Source: Cacajao melanocephalus | Lineage: Eukaryota; Chordata; Mammalia; Primates; Pitheciidae | Assembly (NCBI GenBank): GCA_963573385.1 | Contig: CAUYLG010076855.1 | Span: 1-64,000, forward strand | DNA length: 64,000 nt | Reading direction: 5' to 3' | In this document: positions 11,691 to 24,200 of the stretch, in pieces | Numbering within the stretch: position 1 is the first letter of the stretch | How the letters are laid out: each line of letters begins with the position of its first letter | Translations under genes and position numbers: made by a program | Notes under the pieces: model-generated | What the model was told of the DNA's origin: nothing | The model's database searches: none | The model's input: the letters and a program-made list of their open reading frames with translations, nothing else

Positions 11691-12125
11691 GAGTGGATAT
11701 GTCAGATATTGTGTTTTTCAGATCTAGATTTTTTGTTGAATTTAACAAATAATTTTAGTATCTCTTCTCATTGAGTTCATGCTTTTCATTAAATATTTGA
11801 ACATATTTATAACAGGTCTTCCAATGTTCTTGATGACTAATTTAATTACCTCTGTCATTTCTGGGTTTTTTTTCATTTTGGCTAAGTTTTCTCCTGGTCA
11901 TGAGTCACATTTTTCTGTCTATATAGTGAGTTTTAATTGGATACTGGATATTGTAAGCATTATGTTGTTGAAAGTCTGAGTTTTGTTATTTTCCTTTGAA
12001 ATGTGTGAGGATTTGTTTTAGTAGGCAATTTTAGGAGAAGGGACAACTCCAAATTAGGTTATATTTTTAGGTACTTGGGTCTGGAATTTTAATTAACTTG
12101 GGTCTGAGTTTTGGTGAAAGACAAA
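11691..12125 (-). mobile_element. Probable L1M 5'-region remnant, leftward
   Basis: The blocks around 11,905-11,975 (attggatactggatattgta, gttgttgaaagtctgagtt) resemble antisense sequence from the 5' part of ancient L1M elements. It may continue the element that ends near 10,955, with the LTR-like scrap and the hAT element between. The frame at 11,779-11,979 lies in it and is not a gene. Confidence 0.45.
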
Positions 12126-13140
12126 TTCAACCTGTATTATAGGAACAATTGGTCAAAGGACCGGTAGGCCAAAAATTCCTATTTTTCATATATCCAGATG
12201 TCTATTTGAAGCCTCTAACAGGTAGATTTAGAACAAGAACTGAATAAGATTGATTTGATTTGCATAAACCAGAAAACACAAAATAATAGTAGTTTTTTAA
12301 AAAATTTAAGTTCACTTTTCTTCCCTGTGAGGGAAGCCCAAGGCTGATCTGGAACCTTTATAGATACCAGGGACCCATCTTTCTCCTACTGGTCTATCAT
12401 CAACAATGCCACTTCACATTTCAAGAGGTCTACTAAGTCTTTAACAATCATGTGTATATTATCTGGCTGTTTCCTAGGTAAGTCAAGTTTCTTTAAACAT
12501 TCTCTTAGGGGTCCTACAAAACACTTCTACTTATATTTAATTGACCAGAATTTGATCAAATGAATACTGCTAGCAGCAAAACAGCATACAAAACATAGTG
12601 CATCAGTAGGGTATGCTACTTCTCCAAATAAAATTGTTTGCTTTTAAGAAAATTTTTATGTGGGGATAATTATACATCTCTGCCACATTTGCCAAGGATT
12701 GATGGCTGATTTATGAAGAATGGACAAGCAAGGCCCTCTCAACAGACTCGAAGTCAAGTAAAATATATTATTATATTAGAGAAAAAAGAATTTCCCAGGT
12801 TATTCAGAGATTAGTCTTTGTGTTAATTAGTGATGCTGGGAAGAGTTACATCAGCTCCACTTACCAATGTGAAAACATATATCTTTGAGTTCAGCTTACC
12901 ACTGGAACTCTAGATGTGTTTGGAATGATTCTGTTTTTACAATTTAGTAGTCAGCAAGATAGGAATAGAAAGGTCTTTAAAATAATATACAAATCTATAT
13001 TATCTATGATGCTGCTGTGAGGACATAAATTAACACTAATGGTCTAGGCCATTCTCCATATATATATGTTCTGATGTGTTAAATTAGACTTCTGTACAGT
13101 CAGACTAATAAAAATTGTGTTACTACAAGTCACCAGTTAT
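12126..13140. other. Intergenic sequence, nothing recognised
   Basis: AT-rich, with no recognisable gene, RNA or repeat family on either strand. Confidence 0.45.
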
Positions 13141-13345
13141 CAAATCTACCAAGCATTGTGCTAATTATCTATTATCTAATTATTACTTTTATTAACTCTT
13201 TATGGTAAATGTTACATCCTCATTTTACTAAGTAAGACATTGAGATTTCAAGAAATAATTTAATTTTAATGGCCGCACAATTATTTAGTGACAAACTTGG
13301 GATTCATAGTCACATATATGTGACATCAAAGCCATTATGACATAA
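13141..13345 (-). mobile_element. MIR SINE, leftward
   Basis: Antisense MIR blocks in order: accaagcattgtgctaatta, ttaactctttatggtaaatg, tcctcattttactaagtaag and acttgggattcatagtc. A perfect 16-bp palindrome, gtcacatatatgtgac, lies at its right end (13,309-13,324). Confidence 0.75.
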
Positions 13346-13788
13346 TTAACTCTAATTATATAAGAAAGTAGATAATTAAAAGACATTCTCTTAAAAATCA
13401 GACAATTAGAGCTAAATCAGGTTTCTTGAGAGACACATGTCATGGTTTTCAGTCTGTTCATGACATATTTGAAAAAGGCAATCAAGTAAAATAGAAATGT
13501 GTATCTCAGAGAAGTTTGTAAGGGAAAATAAATGTATTAATCATTTAATATTCTACAGTATTGAGGAGGCAATACTCTTTATTCTGTATAAGCTCAAGAA
13601 AGAATAGAATTATGAAAAACAAGGCCAATGGATTGTGTTTTAAGGAATTTTTTGTTGTTTATCTGAGCTATCCATTGATACAACTAATAACATCCTGAAA
13701 TGTGACTTTGTAATGTCAACAAAAAGTATTTAAGCAGAGTTTCTTGAGGTTTCTCTGTCATCTGAATGGTTGGCCTAGATTCATTTGA
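13346..13788. other. Intergenic sequence, nothing recognised
   Basis: AT-rich sequence up to the MLT1 left edge. No reading frame or repeat was recognised. Confidence 0.45.
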
Positions 13789-13968
13789 GTGTCCCTACAG
13801 TGGATTGAATTGTGTCCCCCAAAAGGTACATTGAAGACCTAACCACCTTTATCTCTGAATGTGCCATATGTGAAAATAGGATCTTTCAGACATAAGTTAA
13901 TATTGAACTCATACTAGATTAGGATGAGCTTTAAATTCAATGACTGGTGTTCCTATAAGAGAGAATTT
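13789..13968 (+). mobile_element. MLT1-type MaLR LTR, left part
   Basis: The opening gtggattgaattgtgtcccc, aaaataggatctttcagaca, catactagattaggatgagc and gactggtgttcctataagag follows the first half of an MLT1-type LTR. It is cut at 13,968 by an L1 insertion and resumes at 15,272. No retroviral coding sequence is present. Confidence 0.85.
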
Positions 13969-15271
13969 TTTACTGTGTTTGTTAGCCACTTATATGTGTT
14001 CTTTTGAGAAGTGTCTCTTCATGTCCTTTGCCCACTTTGTTTGTTTGTTTGTTTGAGACAGAGTCTCATTCTGGTTGCCCTGGCTGGAGTGTAATGGTGT
14101 GATAACGGCTCACTGCAGCTTTGACCTCTTACTTTGCCCACTTTTTAATGGGGTTGATTTTTGCTTTAATGGAGTTGATTTATTTAAATTCTGTATAGAT
14201 TCTGGATATTAGACATTTGTTAGATGCATCATTTGTAGATATTTCCTCCCATTCTGTAGGTTGTCTGTTTACTCTGTTGAAAATTTCTTTTGTTGTTCAG
14301 AAGCTCTTTAGCTTATTTAGGTCCCACTTGTCAACTTTTGCTTTTGTTGCAATTGCTTTTTTGGGACTTAGCCATAAATTCTTTGCCAAGACCAATGTCA
14401 AGAAGGACATTTGTATAGTCTGAGGATTTAAAACTTTAATACATCTCAAGTTAATTTTTAGGAAGGGGTCCAGTTTCATTCTTCCGCATGTAGTTAGCCA
14501 GTTATCCCAGCACCACTAATCATCAGAGAAATGCAAATCAAAACAACAATGGGATACCACCTTACACCAGTCAGAATGCCTATTAAAAAAAAGACAAAAA
14601 ATAATAACTCATGCTAGTGAGGCTGCAGAGAAAAGAGTACACATACACTGTTGGTGGGAATAAAAATTAGTTCAGTTTTATTTTTCAAAGAACTTAAAAT
14701 AGAACTCCTATTTGAGCCAGCAATCCTATTGCTGGGTATATACCCCCCAAAAAAAATAAATCATTCTACCAAGAAGATACATGCATGCAAATGGTCGTCA
14801 CAGCACTATTCAAAATAGCAAAGACACGGAGTCAATCTAAGAGATGTCTATCAGTGGTGGATTGAATAAAGAAAATATGGTACATGTATGCCATGGAATA
14901 CTACACAGCCGTAAAACAGAAGGAAATTATGTTCTTTGAAGTGATGTGGGTGCAGCTGGAGGCCATTATCCTAAGCAAATTAACACAGGAACAGAAAACC
15001 AAAAATCACATGTTCCCACTTGTAAGTGGAAGCTAAGCATTAAATACTCATGGACATAAACATCAGAACAATGGACACTGGGGACTACTTGCGGGGAGAA
15101 ACAGAGGTGGATATGGGTTGAAAAACTACCTACGGGGTACTATGCTTTCTACCTGGGTAATGGGATCACCCATACCCCAAACCTCAGCATCACGCATTAT
15201 ACCCATGTAACAAACCTGCACTTGCACCCCATGGATCTAAAACAAAAGTTGAAATTACCTTTTTAAAAAAG
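13969..15271 (+). mobile_element. Primate-age L1 3' end with inverted 5' segment (twin priming)
   Basis: 13,969 to about 14,514 is antisense ORF2 (ttcttttgagaagtgtctct, ggattaattttt-like and gggtccagtttcattcttcc blocks). At about 14,514 it switches to sense ORF2 (actaatcatcagagaaatgc) and continues through the ORF2 end and 3'UTR to atgtaacaaacctgcacttg and an A-rich tail. The two arms abut almost exactly in L1 coordinates, with only a few bases missing, as expected for twin priming during target-primed reverse transcription. Target-site duplications aagagagaattt (13,957-13,968) and aagagagaaattt (15,272-15,284) bracket it. Coding frames are broken. The inverted arm has itself received an Alu fragment. 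Confidence 0.92.
14039..14131 (-). mobile_element. 5'-truncated Alu fragment, inserted in the L1 inverted arm
   Basis: Begins with (GTTT)n, the decayed tail in antisense, then gagacagagtctcattctgg to ctcactgcagctttgacctc. Perfect 13-bp target-site duplications, ctttgcccacttt, flank it at 14,026-14,038 and 14,132-14,144. Only the 3' end of an Alu (J-like) was copied. Confidence 0.92.
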
Positions 15272-15562
15272 AAGAGAGAAATTTGGAGACAAATACACAC
15301 ACAGAAGAATGTTGGCCATGGGGAAACAGACACAGAACTTGGAGTGATGCAGCATGTCAGGGAATGCTAAGGCTTTCCAGTGATTACCAGACCTGGGAGG
15401 AATCAAAAAAGAATTCCTTCCCAGAGTCACCAGACGGCCCCTGGTCCTGATGAAACCTTGATTTCAGACTTCTGTCCTCCAGAAATGTGAGAGAGAAATT
15501 TCTCTTGATTTAGATCATCTGGTTTGTACCACTCTGTCATGGAAGCACTGGGAAGCTAACAC
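15272..15562 (+). mobile_element. MLT1-type MaLR LTR, right part
   Basis: Continuation of the LTR broken at 13,968: cagaacttggagtgatgca, ccttgatttcagacttctgt, ctccagaaatgtgagagaga, and the end around gaagctaacacag. Together with the left part it makes a roughly normal-length solo LTR. Confidence 0.85.
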
Positions 15563-17098
15563 AGTGCCTTTCAAACCTGAAAATCTATAGTTGGCTCCAA
15601 GGAGAAAAGGCCTCAGCAGAGAGAGTCCTGAAATAGGGAAGATTCCAAGCAGGTAGCCATCTTAGTTTGGTCCATAAAAGAAAAGTGTTCTTTTATCTTA
15701 TGCAGAGAGAAAATAATGAATGAGGTCAATTAAAGAGAGAGAAATCACGTGAGCCAATGCCCAAAGGTTAGAATAGAATACATGATATGAACAAGAAGGA
15801 ATCAGAAGACCAGTCTAAGAGCTGGGAGAGCTAATTTGACATTACTGTTTAATAAGCCTGAGGTGATTAATTACGGAAATCACAGATGGCATGCAGTTCA
15901 TTATGGGGAATTCAAAGTTTGGGGGGTTTGGGAGACTAAGTGAAGGATTAGAACAAGAAGTATGTACAGAAAGTAGGATGCAGGATTAGTTTTGAATCAC
16001 ATGGAGAATTGGCTAAGGAGCAATAATTTAAGGTTATTGTATTGAACGATATTCTGGAAGTGTTCAGGAGGGGAAAAATAACATTATTGACAAAAAGAGA
16101 AAAACATTGAAGTAGAGAGAGACAACAAAGATGACTGCATGTTTTGATTCATTAGGGCAAAGGAAATAGTACAATTTCTATTTAAATCTATTGTCTCTAT
16201 AAAGGGGTTAGGAACTAAATATTCTAGGCTTTCTAGGATATGGAGTCTCTGTCATAACTAATTAACTCTGCCATTGAATACAATGGCAAAGAAATCTGAT
16301 TTTTAGCTTTAATTTTTTTGGGGGGCCACCTAATAATCTGCCACTTCTTGATAGAAATGGATTTTACAGATCCCCATTTGATGTCCAGAAATCTTGAAAT
16401 AAATAATATTATTACAATTTGTAATGTCCACTTGCCATTGTTTCAATTATTTCAAATATTTTTCATGTTGAAATTAAATGTAACATATTTACTCTATTAT
16501 TAAATTATTTAGGCAATTAATAAAATAATATTTTGAAAAATAGCCAGGTATTAATGCAGAGAGAAGAAGAGTATTTCCTTCTGAATATTATTTTTCAAAA
16601 GGAAACCTAACAGTTTTCATAGTAGAAAATATCAAGCTCTACAAGTCAGAGTGAATACATCTGTTCTTTCCTTTTGGTAATAGGTTTGCATTTTTAACAC
16701 CTTTTTTGTGATTCAGTGTCATCTCATTGCAGATGATTGCTTGTAAGCAAGCACTTCTGATTTCATCTAAATCATTTCTAATGCAGGACATCATGAAGGA
16801 CTCAATTAAGGATGGAAATTCACCATTCTATTTTTACATGTTCTACACAAAATTTAAACATAAATTCATAACTGCCTACAAGGTCCATAGTGTAAGAGCA
16901 TCTTTGTATACTTGACATTTTTGTCCAGAATAACATACAATGTCTATCACTGCCTATAATTACTGAGACTTATGTATAGAATTCAATTTCTGATACTCCT
17001 TTTATTTATACAGGATTGTGAGAATATTACTTCCCCAGGGATGAAGAAATAGTTCTTTATTCCCGAGCATTCTTTAAACAAATAAATGCTTCATAGAC
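15563..17098. other. Intergenic sequence, nothing recognised
   Basis: No repeat family or supported coding sequence. The short frames at 16,318-16,503 and 16,727-16,915 have no recognisable domain and no coding context. Confidence 0.45.
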
Positions 17099-19407
17099 CT
17101 TTTTATTTATTTATTTATTTTTAGGTTTTTTGTGACGTAATAGAAAAATTTATTTTTATTTTATTTTTACTTTTTCCATAGGTTATTGGGGTACAGATAG
17201 TGTTTGGTTACATGAGTTCTTCAGCAGTGATTTGTGAGATTTTGGTGCACCCATCACCCAAGCAGTATATACTACACTGCACCCTATTTGTAGTGTTTTA
17301 TTCATTACCCTCCTCCCATCCTCCCCGCCAAGTCCCCAAAGTCCATTGTATCATTCTTATGTCTTTGCATCTTCATAGCTTAGCTCCCACATATCAGTGA
17401 GAACATATGATGTTTGGTTTTCCATTCCTGAGTTACCTCACTTAGAATAATAGTCTCCAGTCTCATCCAGGTCACTGCAAATGCTGTTAATTCATTCCTT
17501 TTTATGTCTGAGTAGTAGTCCATCATATCTATCTATAAACTGTGATATATCTATCGATAGATAGATAGATAGACAGATCACAGTTTCTTTATCCACTCAT
17601 TGACTGATGGGCACATTTGAGTTGGTTTCACAATTTTGCAATTGCAAATTGTGTTGCTATAATCATGCATGTGCAAGTATCATTTTTGTTTAATGACTTC
17701 TTTTCCTCTGGGAAGATATCCAGTAGTGAGATTGCTATATCAAATGGTAGTTCTACTTTTAGTACTTTTAAGTGTTCTCGACACTGTTTTCCATAGTGGC
17801 TGTACTAGTTTACATTCCCACCAGCAGTGTAGAAGTGTTCCCTGATACCCGCATGCATGCCAACATCTATTGATTTTTGATTTTTTTTTTTATTATGGCC
17901 ATTCTTGCAGGATTATGGTGGTATCACATTGTGGTTTTAATTTGCATTTCACTGATCATTAGTGATGTTGAGCATTTGTTCATATGTTTGTTGGCCATTT
18001 GTATATCTTCTTTTGAGAGTTGTCTATTCATGTCCTTAGCACACTTTTTGATGGAATTATTTGGTTTATTTCTTACTGATTTGAGTTCATTGTAGATTCT
18101 GGATATTAGTCAACTATCAGATATATAGATTGCAAAGATTTTCTCCCGCTCCTTGGGTAGTCTGTTTACTATGTGGTCTGTTCTTTTTCTGTGCAAAAGC
18201 TCTTTAGTTTAATTAAGTCCTAGCTATTTATTTTCGTTTTTATTGCATTTGCCTTTAGGTTCTTAGTCATGAAATCCTTGCCTAAGCCAATATCTAGAAG
18301 GGTTTTTCCAATGTTATCTTCTAGAATTTTTATGGTTTCAGGTCTTAGATTTAAGTCTGTGATCCATCTTGAGTTGATTTTTGTGTAAGGTGAGAGATGA
18401 GGATCCAGTTTCATTCTTCTACATGTGGCTAGCCAACTATCCCAGCACCATTTGTTTAAAGGCTGTCCTTTCCCCACTTTATGTTTTTGTTTGCTTTGTG
18501 TAAGATCAGTTGACTCTAAGTATTTGGGTTAATTTCTTGGTTCTCTATTCTGTTCCACTGGTCTATGTGCTTATTTTTATACTGGTACCATGCTGTTTGG
18601 GTGACTATGGCTTTATAGTATAGTTTGCAATCAGGTAGTGTGATGCTTTTAGATTTGTTCTTTTGCTTAGTCTTGCTTTGTCTATGCAGGCTTTTGTGTG
18701 TGTTTGTGTATGTGTGTGTGTGGTTCCATATGAATTTTATAATTGCTTTTTCTGGATCTGTGAAGAATGATGGTGGTATTTTGATGGGGACTGTGTTGAG
18801 TTTGCAGATTGCTTTTGGCAGTATGGTCATTTTTGCAATATAAATTCTACCCATCCATGAGCATGGAAGGTATTTCCATTCATTTCTGTCCTCTATGATT
18901 TCTTTCAGCAGTGTTTTGTAGTTTTCCTTGTAGAGATCTTTCACTTCCTTGGTTAAGTGTATTCCTAAGTATTGTATTATATTGTACTGTATTATTGTGT
19001 TATATTGTATTGGATCATATTTTATTGCCGCTTTGTAAAAGGAGTTAAGCTATGAATGGGGAAAAGCTGAAAGCATTCCCTCTGAGAAATGGAACAAGAC
19101 AAGGATGCCCACTCACACCACTTTTTTTAAACATAGTACTGGAAGTCCTAGCCAGACTAATCAGACAAGAGAAAGAAATAAAGTGTATTCAAATAGGTAA
19201 AGTGGAAATCAAATGTAACTGTTTACTGACAATATGATGATATGATTGTTTACCTCAAAAACGCTACAGATTGCTCCAGAAAGCTCCTAGAACTGATAAA
19301 AGAATCCAGCAAAGTTTGCGTATACGAGATTAATGTACACATATCAGTAGCTCTTTTATACACACATAGCAACCATGTGGAGAATCAAATCAAGAAGTAA
19401 ACCCCAT
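17099..19407 (-). mobile_element. L1 (primate-age or late L1M) 3' half with inverted 5' segment
   Basis: Opens at the left with (TTTA)n/poly-T, the antisense tail, then 3'UTR (cacccatcacccaagcagta, cacatatcagtgagaacata) and ORF2 C-terminal sequence. The longest surviving minus-strand ORF2 pieces are 18,516-18,944 (142 codons, containing the [13 protein letters not shown] and [12 protein letters not shown] blocks) and 18,220-18,477. At about 19,049 the orientation flips: 19,050-19,407 is sense ORF2 RT sequence with the motif [20 protein letters not shown], broken just where the catalytic ADD motif should follow. In L1 coordinates the two arms meet within about ten bases, so this is another twin-priming product. 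No clear target-site duplication was seen. Confidence 0.9.
17537..17587. repeat. GATA microsatellite inside a hairpin
   Basis: aaactgtgatatatctatc on the left pairs with gatagacagatcacagttt on the right (two mismatches), enclosing a short (GATA)n run. It lies in the L1 3' region, where the consensus has an AT-rich simple stretch. Confidence 0.85.
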
Positions 19408-20465
19408 TTTTTTCTTTAATCTTATGGAAAGGACTTTATTCTTTGATAACTGAAAATCAAGTGAATATGAACAGTCTGGATAGTTTTGTGAAACACAGGC
19501 TATAAACTATCTGAAGTATTTATATTTAATTTTACAAAACATTTTTCTAGGCTAGTAACAAGAGACTCAATAGTGTTGTGAGGAAAGAGATGTGTCTACA
19601 TCTTTTACATCATTGTAAATACTTGACAAAACATTTGTAAACTTCATTAATTTATGTCAAATTTGTAGCAAGGCTTTAACTGGATTAGTGTACACTTCAA
19701 CTTGAAGTTGAATTCAAGTGTATCATGTTGATGCTTTCTTTTGGCAAGAAATCACAATGCTAATGAAGTTGGGAATGGAAGGATTTCACTGTATTCGCTT
19801 CTGTAAAATGTGAGGATTAAAAATGTGAAAAAGATTTTTGAGAATTAAGTGTTGAATACGAATTATTTGCGTTATTGTAGCATTAGGAAGTAATTAGATA
19901 AAACAATCATCTTTGGGTTAAATATTATCTTTATTCCTCAGGTTGAAAAAGTTTATATTTAAAGTTTTATGTACATTTTACTTAAAATAGCAGATTTTTT
20001 ACTTAGTCGCTTTCTTCAAGTATTCTATTGTTCTTTATAAATATAACCCTAAATATCATTCTACTTATATAAAAAGGAAGATTCTAGACCTTCAATAGCA
20101 AGGCAAAATTAAACAATGGGTATATGTATTCTTTCACAAAATATAATTAAATTTTTGGCATGTGAGTGTATTAGTTCCCTGATGTAAATAATTTTCTTGT
20201 AAATTCTATATTTGCCATGTATGCAGTTGAGGACATGATGTATTCTACTGAAATAAAAAGACAAATGGGATTTTCTAGATATGTTTTTTTAATAGTCAAT
20301 TTGAACTACAAAACTTTAAATTCTCAAACCAAGAATCATTCCAAAGCCATAATTACTAATTAAAAAGTAATGAAATCAATTTGCAATTTTAGCCTAGAGC
20401 TTCACATGAAGATATTTGGTAAGTAATCCAGGTCATCATTCTTTCTTAATTCTACTAAGCATTAG
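19408..20465. other. Intergenic sequence, nothing recognised
   Basis: AT-rich, with no supported gene or repeat. Confidence 0.45.
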
Positions 20466-20670
20466 GCATTAATTAATTAACCAATTAATCAAATATTTAT
20501 GGAGTCTTTTTCATGTACTATAAATTGCCTTGGAGATAGAAAAGATGAATAAGAAGCATTCATGATTCCAAGGAGTATGGGTCCTATTTGGGGACATAGA
20601 TGTAGAGCTGGGTAATTACAAAGCACAGTAGTACAGTAGTATATGCAGTGAAAGAAAGATTCAGAGAACA
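20466..20670 (-). mobile_element. Probable L2 LINE 3' end, leftward
   Basis: aatcaaatatttatggagtc, a degraded tactataaattgccttggag and a tgaataagaagcattcatga block follow the antisense L2 3' end, where the consensus runs caaatatttattgagcacct then aggcactg. Divergence is high. Confidence 0.5.
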
Positions 20671-20908
20671 CTGGCCCTTGAAAAAAGAGTTCAGAAGACA
20701 GATGATTTCCATTTCACCATTTTATTGATTATCTTTTCATGTAACAAACAGACTTCTTTGTTTCCTGTAATAAAGCACTCTCAACTGTCATATTTACCAT
20801 AATCTATTCCAAGTTCTGCTCTGAGCCCCATGGTCCGTTTTTCTGGCAATTTACAATTAGATGTAGAGAAACAAGGAATGCAAGGGAGCATAATTTGCAG
20901 GGCCCCTC

Positions 20909-21254
20909 TTTTAGTCTGCTAAGACAGGTTGCTACAACAAAATTCCATAGACTGACTGACTTAATTAATAGATCTTTACTTCTCGCAGTTCTGGAATCTG
21001 GGAAGTCCAAGATCATGATGCTAGAAGATCTGGTGAGGGATCGCTTCCTAGTTTGCAGCTGTCTTCTCCTTACATCCTCACATGGAGAGACCTCATGTCT
21101 CTTTCTTGGATTATAAGGGCATTAATTCCACCTTAAAGGCCCTGCCCTCGTGACATAATCTAACACTAATTACCTCCCAAGGCCCTGCTTCCAAAAACCA
21201 TCATAGTGGGGATTAGAGCTTAAACAATTTGGAAGGACACATTCAGTCCACAGC
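20909..21254 (-). mobile_element. MLT1-type MaLR solo LTR, leftward
   Basis: Antisense LTR landmarks: ttagtctgctaagacaggtt, cgcagttctggaatctggga, tcctcacatggagagacctc, ttataagggcattaattcca, cctcccaaggccctgcttcc and gacacattcagtccacagca. It is near full length with no internal sequence. The frames at 20,804-21,116 are in it or across its edge. Confidence 0.88.
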
Positions 21255-24200
21255 AGTTCCTCACTCGCTCATACGTATTCCATGGGCCTAGCACTCTGTA
21301 AAGCAATTTTCTTAAGGAGAACCTACAAACTGCATATGATTCCAATTACACAAAACCTGGATTCATCCGTATAATCTGGTTCATAGGCATATATTTTATA
21401 TTTCCTATGGTTTATTGTTTCTAATATGTGAACTATGTAATACATATTTAGTAAAACCTGAGATTTCCACAGGTAATATTTTAACCTAGCCCAGGCCATA
21501 GGAAAAAAAGTATGATATATAGCAGTAGCTCAGAAAAGAGGGAGAGAGAGGTTTGTACAGAACTCTTTTTTTTAAGATGGTCAAAATACAAAAAGAAGTA
21601 CCATTAGATTCCCTAAAATGTGGAATGAACTGGTATTTTATTTTCTTTGCCATTCTCACTTTTAGAGGGTTTATATAAAGGCACAATACCCCAGAGTTGT
21701 GGAGTAGGTAAATTTTGAAGTCCATTCTATTTATATTTTTCCTTACATGCACTTCCATGATAGCTCTCTAATGAATCCATCATTAAAACACCATTAGTTG
21801 GAAAAATAAGTGATAGGCAACAGAAACATGTACATCATTTTAAACACATTGGAAAGCCACCCATAATCAACTATGTATTAGTAGGACAAGAATGAGCAGT
21901 CATTTCTAAATAATGTTGTTGCATTAAGTTTATCTAATAGTGGCACTTTACCTTACTCCAACCTAAATTAGATCATTAATTAATTAAAATAGGTACTAAT
22001 TAAATATTCCTGATTTTATTTGTATCATGAGATCAAAATTCCCAATGAAATTCTGTTTGAAGATTGGATACATTTAAGGATTCCTGCTTTTTAATTTCAC
22101 TGCAATGGAGAGAGCTCATTGTAAAAGGAAAGATTTTATAAGATGTTGCCATCATAGTTCACTGGTGGCAATGTTTTTTGACTTATGGATCAGAATGACA
22201 ATCTAACTGGTAAAACTTCATGTTATGATCAGTGAGGGGTGCAGATTGAGGCTTGCCTTTCCTATTCAGGGAATAAACAATTCTAGAATATTAGAGCTGC
22301 AAATATCCTTAGACTCTCTGGATGGAATACCTACATTTTGAAAGCCAGTGTACTAAGCCCCCTAAATACTGTAGTTTTCCTAAGACCAAAGACCTTGCAG
22401 TTGAGATGCAGCAAAAAAAAACCACCTAATTTCTTACTTCCAACTTATGTTTTTAGTAATGTATCATTCAGCCCCTTACACTATCACATTAAATTGGCTT
22501 ATTTGTCAACACAGCCAAGCAAGCTCCTCCGTGGATACTGGATTTTAACATTGGCTAATGTAGAGGCATGATGGTTTTATTTCCTACAGATGACTGTGAA
22601 AGTTGTTAATGTCTACAAAATCTAGATGAGGCCTTGATTCTACCTTGAGCCACTAATCTTTTCTCCTACTAACACCTATAAGAAGGTTTAGAACTCCCTA
22701 AAACAGCATGCTTTACAGAGATGTCTTGTTAAGTTGCCAGGCAACAAATAACTTAACTTTTAGGTCCTAAATCTGGGGGAGGAGACATTCAATGTGGGAA
22801 AAAAAATGAACACCCAGAAAAAAGAAAGCAGCAACTGCAGTTGGAAGAAAAAGGAAAATTTACGATTTATTGAAAATGCCTTGGGTATTAATAGGTTTTA
22901 TAATATTTTTAAAATAATACTGTAAATATTACCTAATTTTATATGTGTTTAATTATATAGTTTTACCATATTTTTACAGTTTTTCCTTTACATGAAGTAC
23001 AGGAATTTTTTCATATAACAGGAAATATACTTAATTACCTTTTCTCAGCATTATAAAATATACTAGTTTTAGATATAATTAATTTCAGTGGCATTATAAA
23101 GAAAACATCTGTGAGGAACAATCATATTGTGACAAAGAATGAAAGGATTAAATATCCCTTAATTTCTTGAATTTGGCACACCTTCCAAAGCTTTTGCTCA
23201 GTTTATGTTATCTGCCAGGTGGATGCAAATTCACTCTATAAAAAGAAATTAATTTATTAAGGTATGATGGACCCTTTCTCTTCCCTATTCTGGAAATTGA
23301 ATATTCATCACATAACAAGTGCTGCTAATTAGCCGATTATTCCATTTACTGGCAAATAATGAACTTGAGATTCCCATCAAAGAAAGCAAGAGTTGAAAAA
23401 TAATCAAATTTTTGTTTAGTTACTACTTCTCAGATAAATTTTTAAATCTTCAAAGCATAAAATGTATTTCACTGTAATAAATCCTTATTTAGTAACTATA
23501 GGATTTAAGCTTAATCTCCAGGAAATGGAAGTTTTAGGTTAATAATTGATCTATGTAACAAAATATCTGATCTTTGTAAGTCTATGTATTTGGCTGAATT
23601 TAATGGTTTGATGAAATTAACAATGCGAACATCTCCTCAATTTTTATTTGAGTGTTTCATTTTGGGAGCTAGTTTAACAGAGTTTGTTTTAGAAATTTTA
23701 ATTATTTATATTGGTATTTACCAATGAGGCTACTGAACTATTTTAAAAGTCTAATTGATAAAGTGATTTACAAATCAAAAATATTTTGCATATGTTGTAA
23801 TCATTTTTTACATTATCACATTGGTTTCCCATGTTAAATATTTCTGTCCAAAAAGAATGAAATTATTGTCACCAGAGAGACCAGATCTGACCATCCTTTG
23901 TAGAAAGGCAAACTTGCACCATGCATACCCTTATCCCCACCCTGGTTATACACAGAGGGTAGGTTAGGACTCCTTATTGAAAACAGGTGGATGAACTAAA
24001 AATCTGGATGCCAAATGGTGAGAGCATTGGTTTCATTACTCCCCTGGATCCAGGCTTTTTTTTAAATAGGCAAGAAACTGGATAATATGAAAGATTCTGT
24101 GAAGAAACTGACTGGCCTAAGAGAAAAGTCTTACCAATTCCCCCCATTTTGAAATGTGAGAATAAAGTGGTAAACCCCACATGGAGGTGTCCTTGCGGGA

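Noticed and set aside
18516..18944. 142-codon minus-strand reading frame with protein-like sequence
   Set aside because: It is a surviving piece of L1 ORF2 within a truncated, inverted L1, with no start or promoter of its own.
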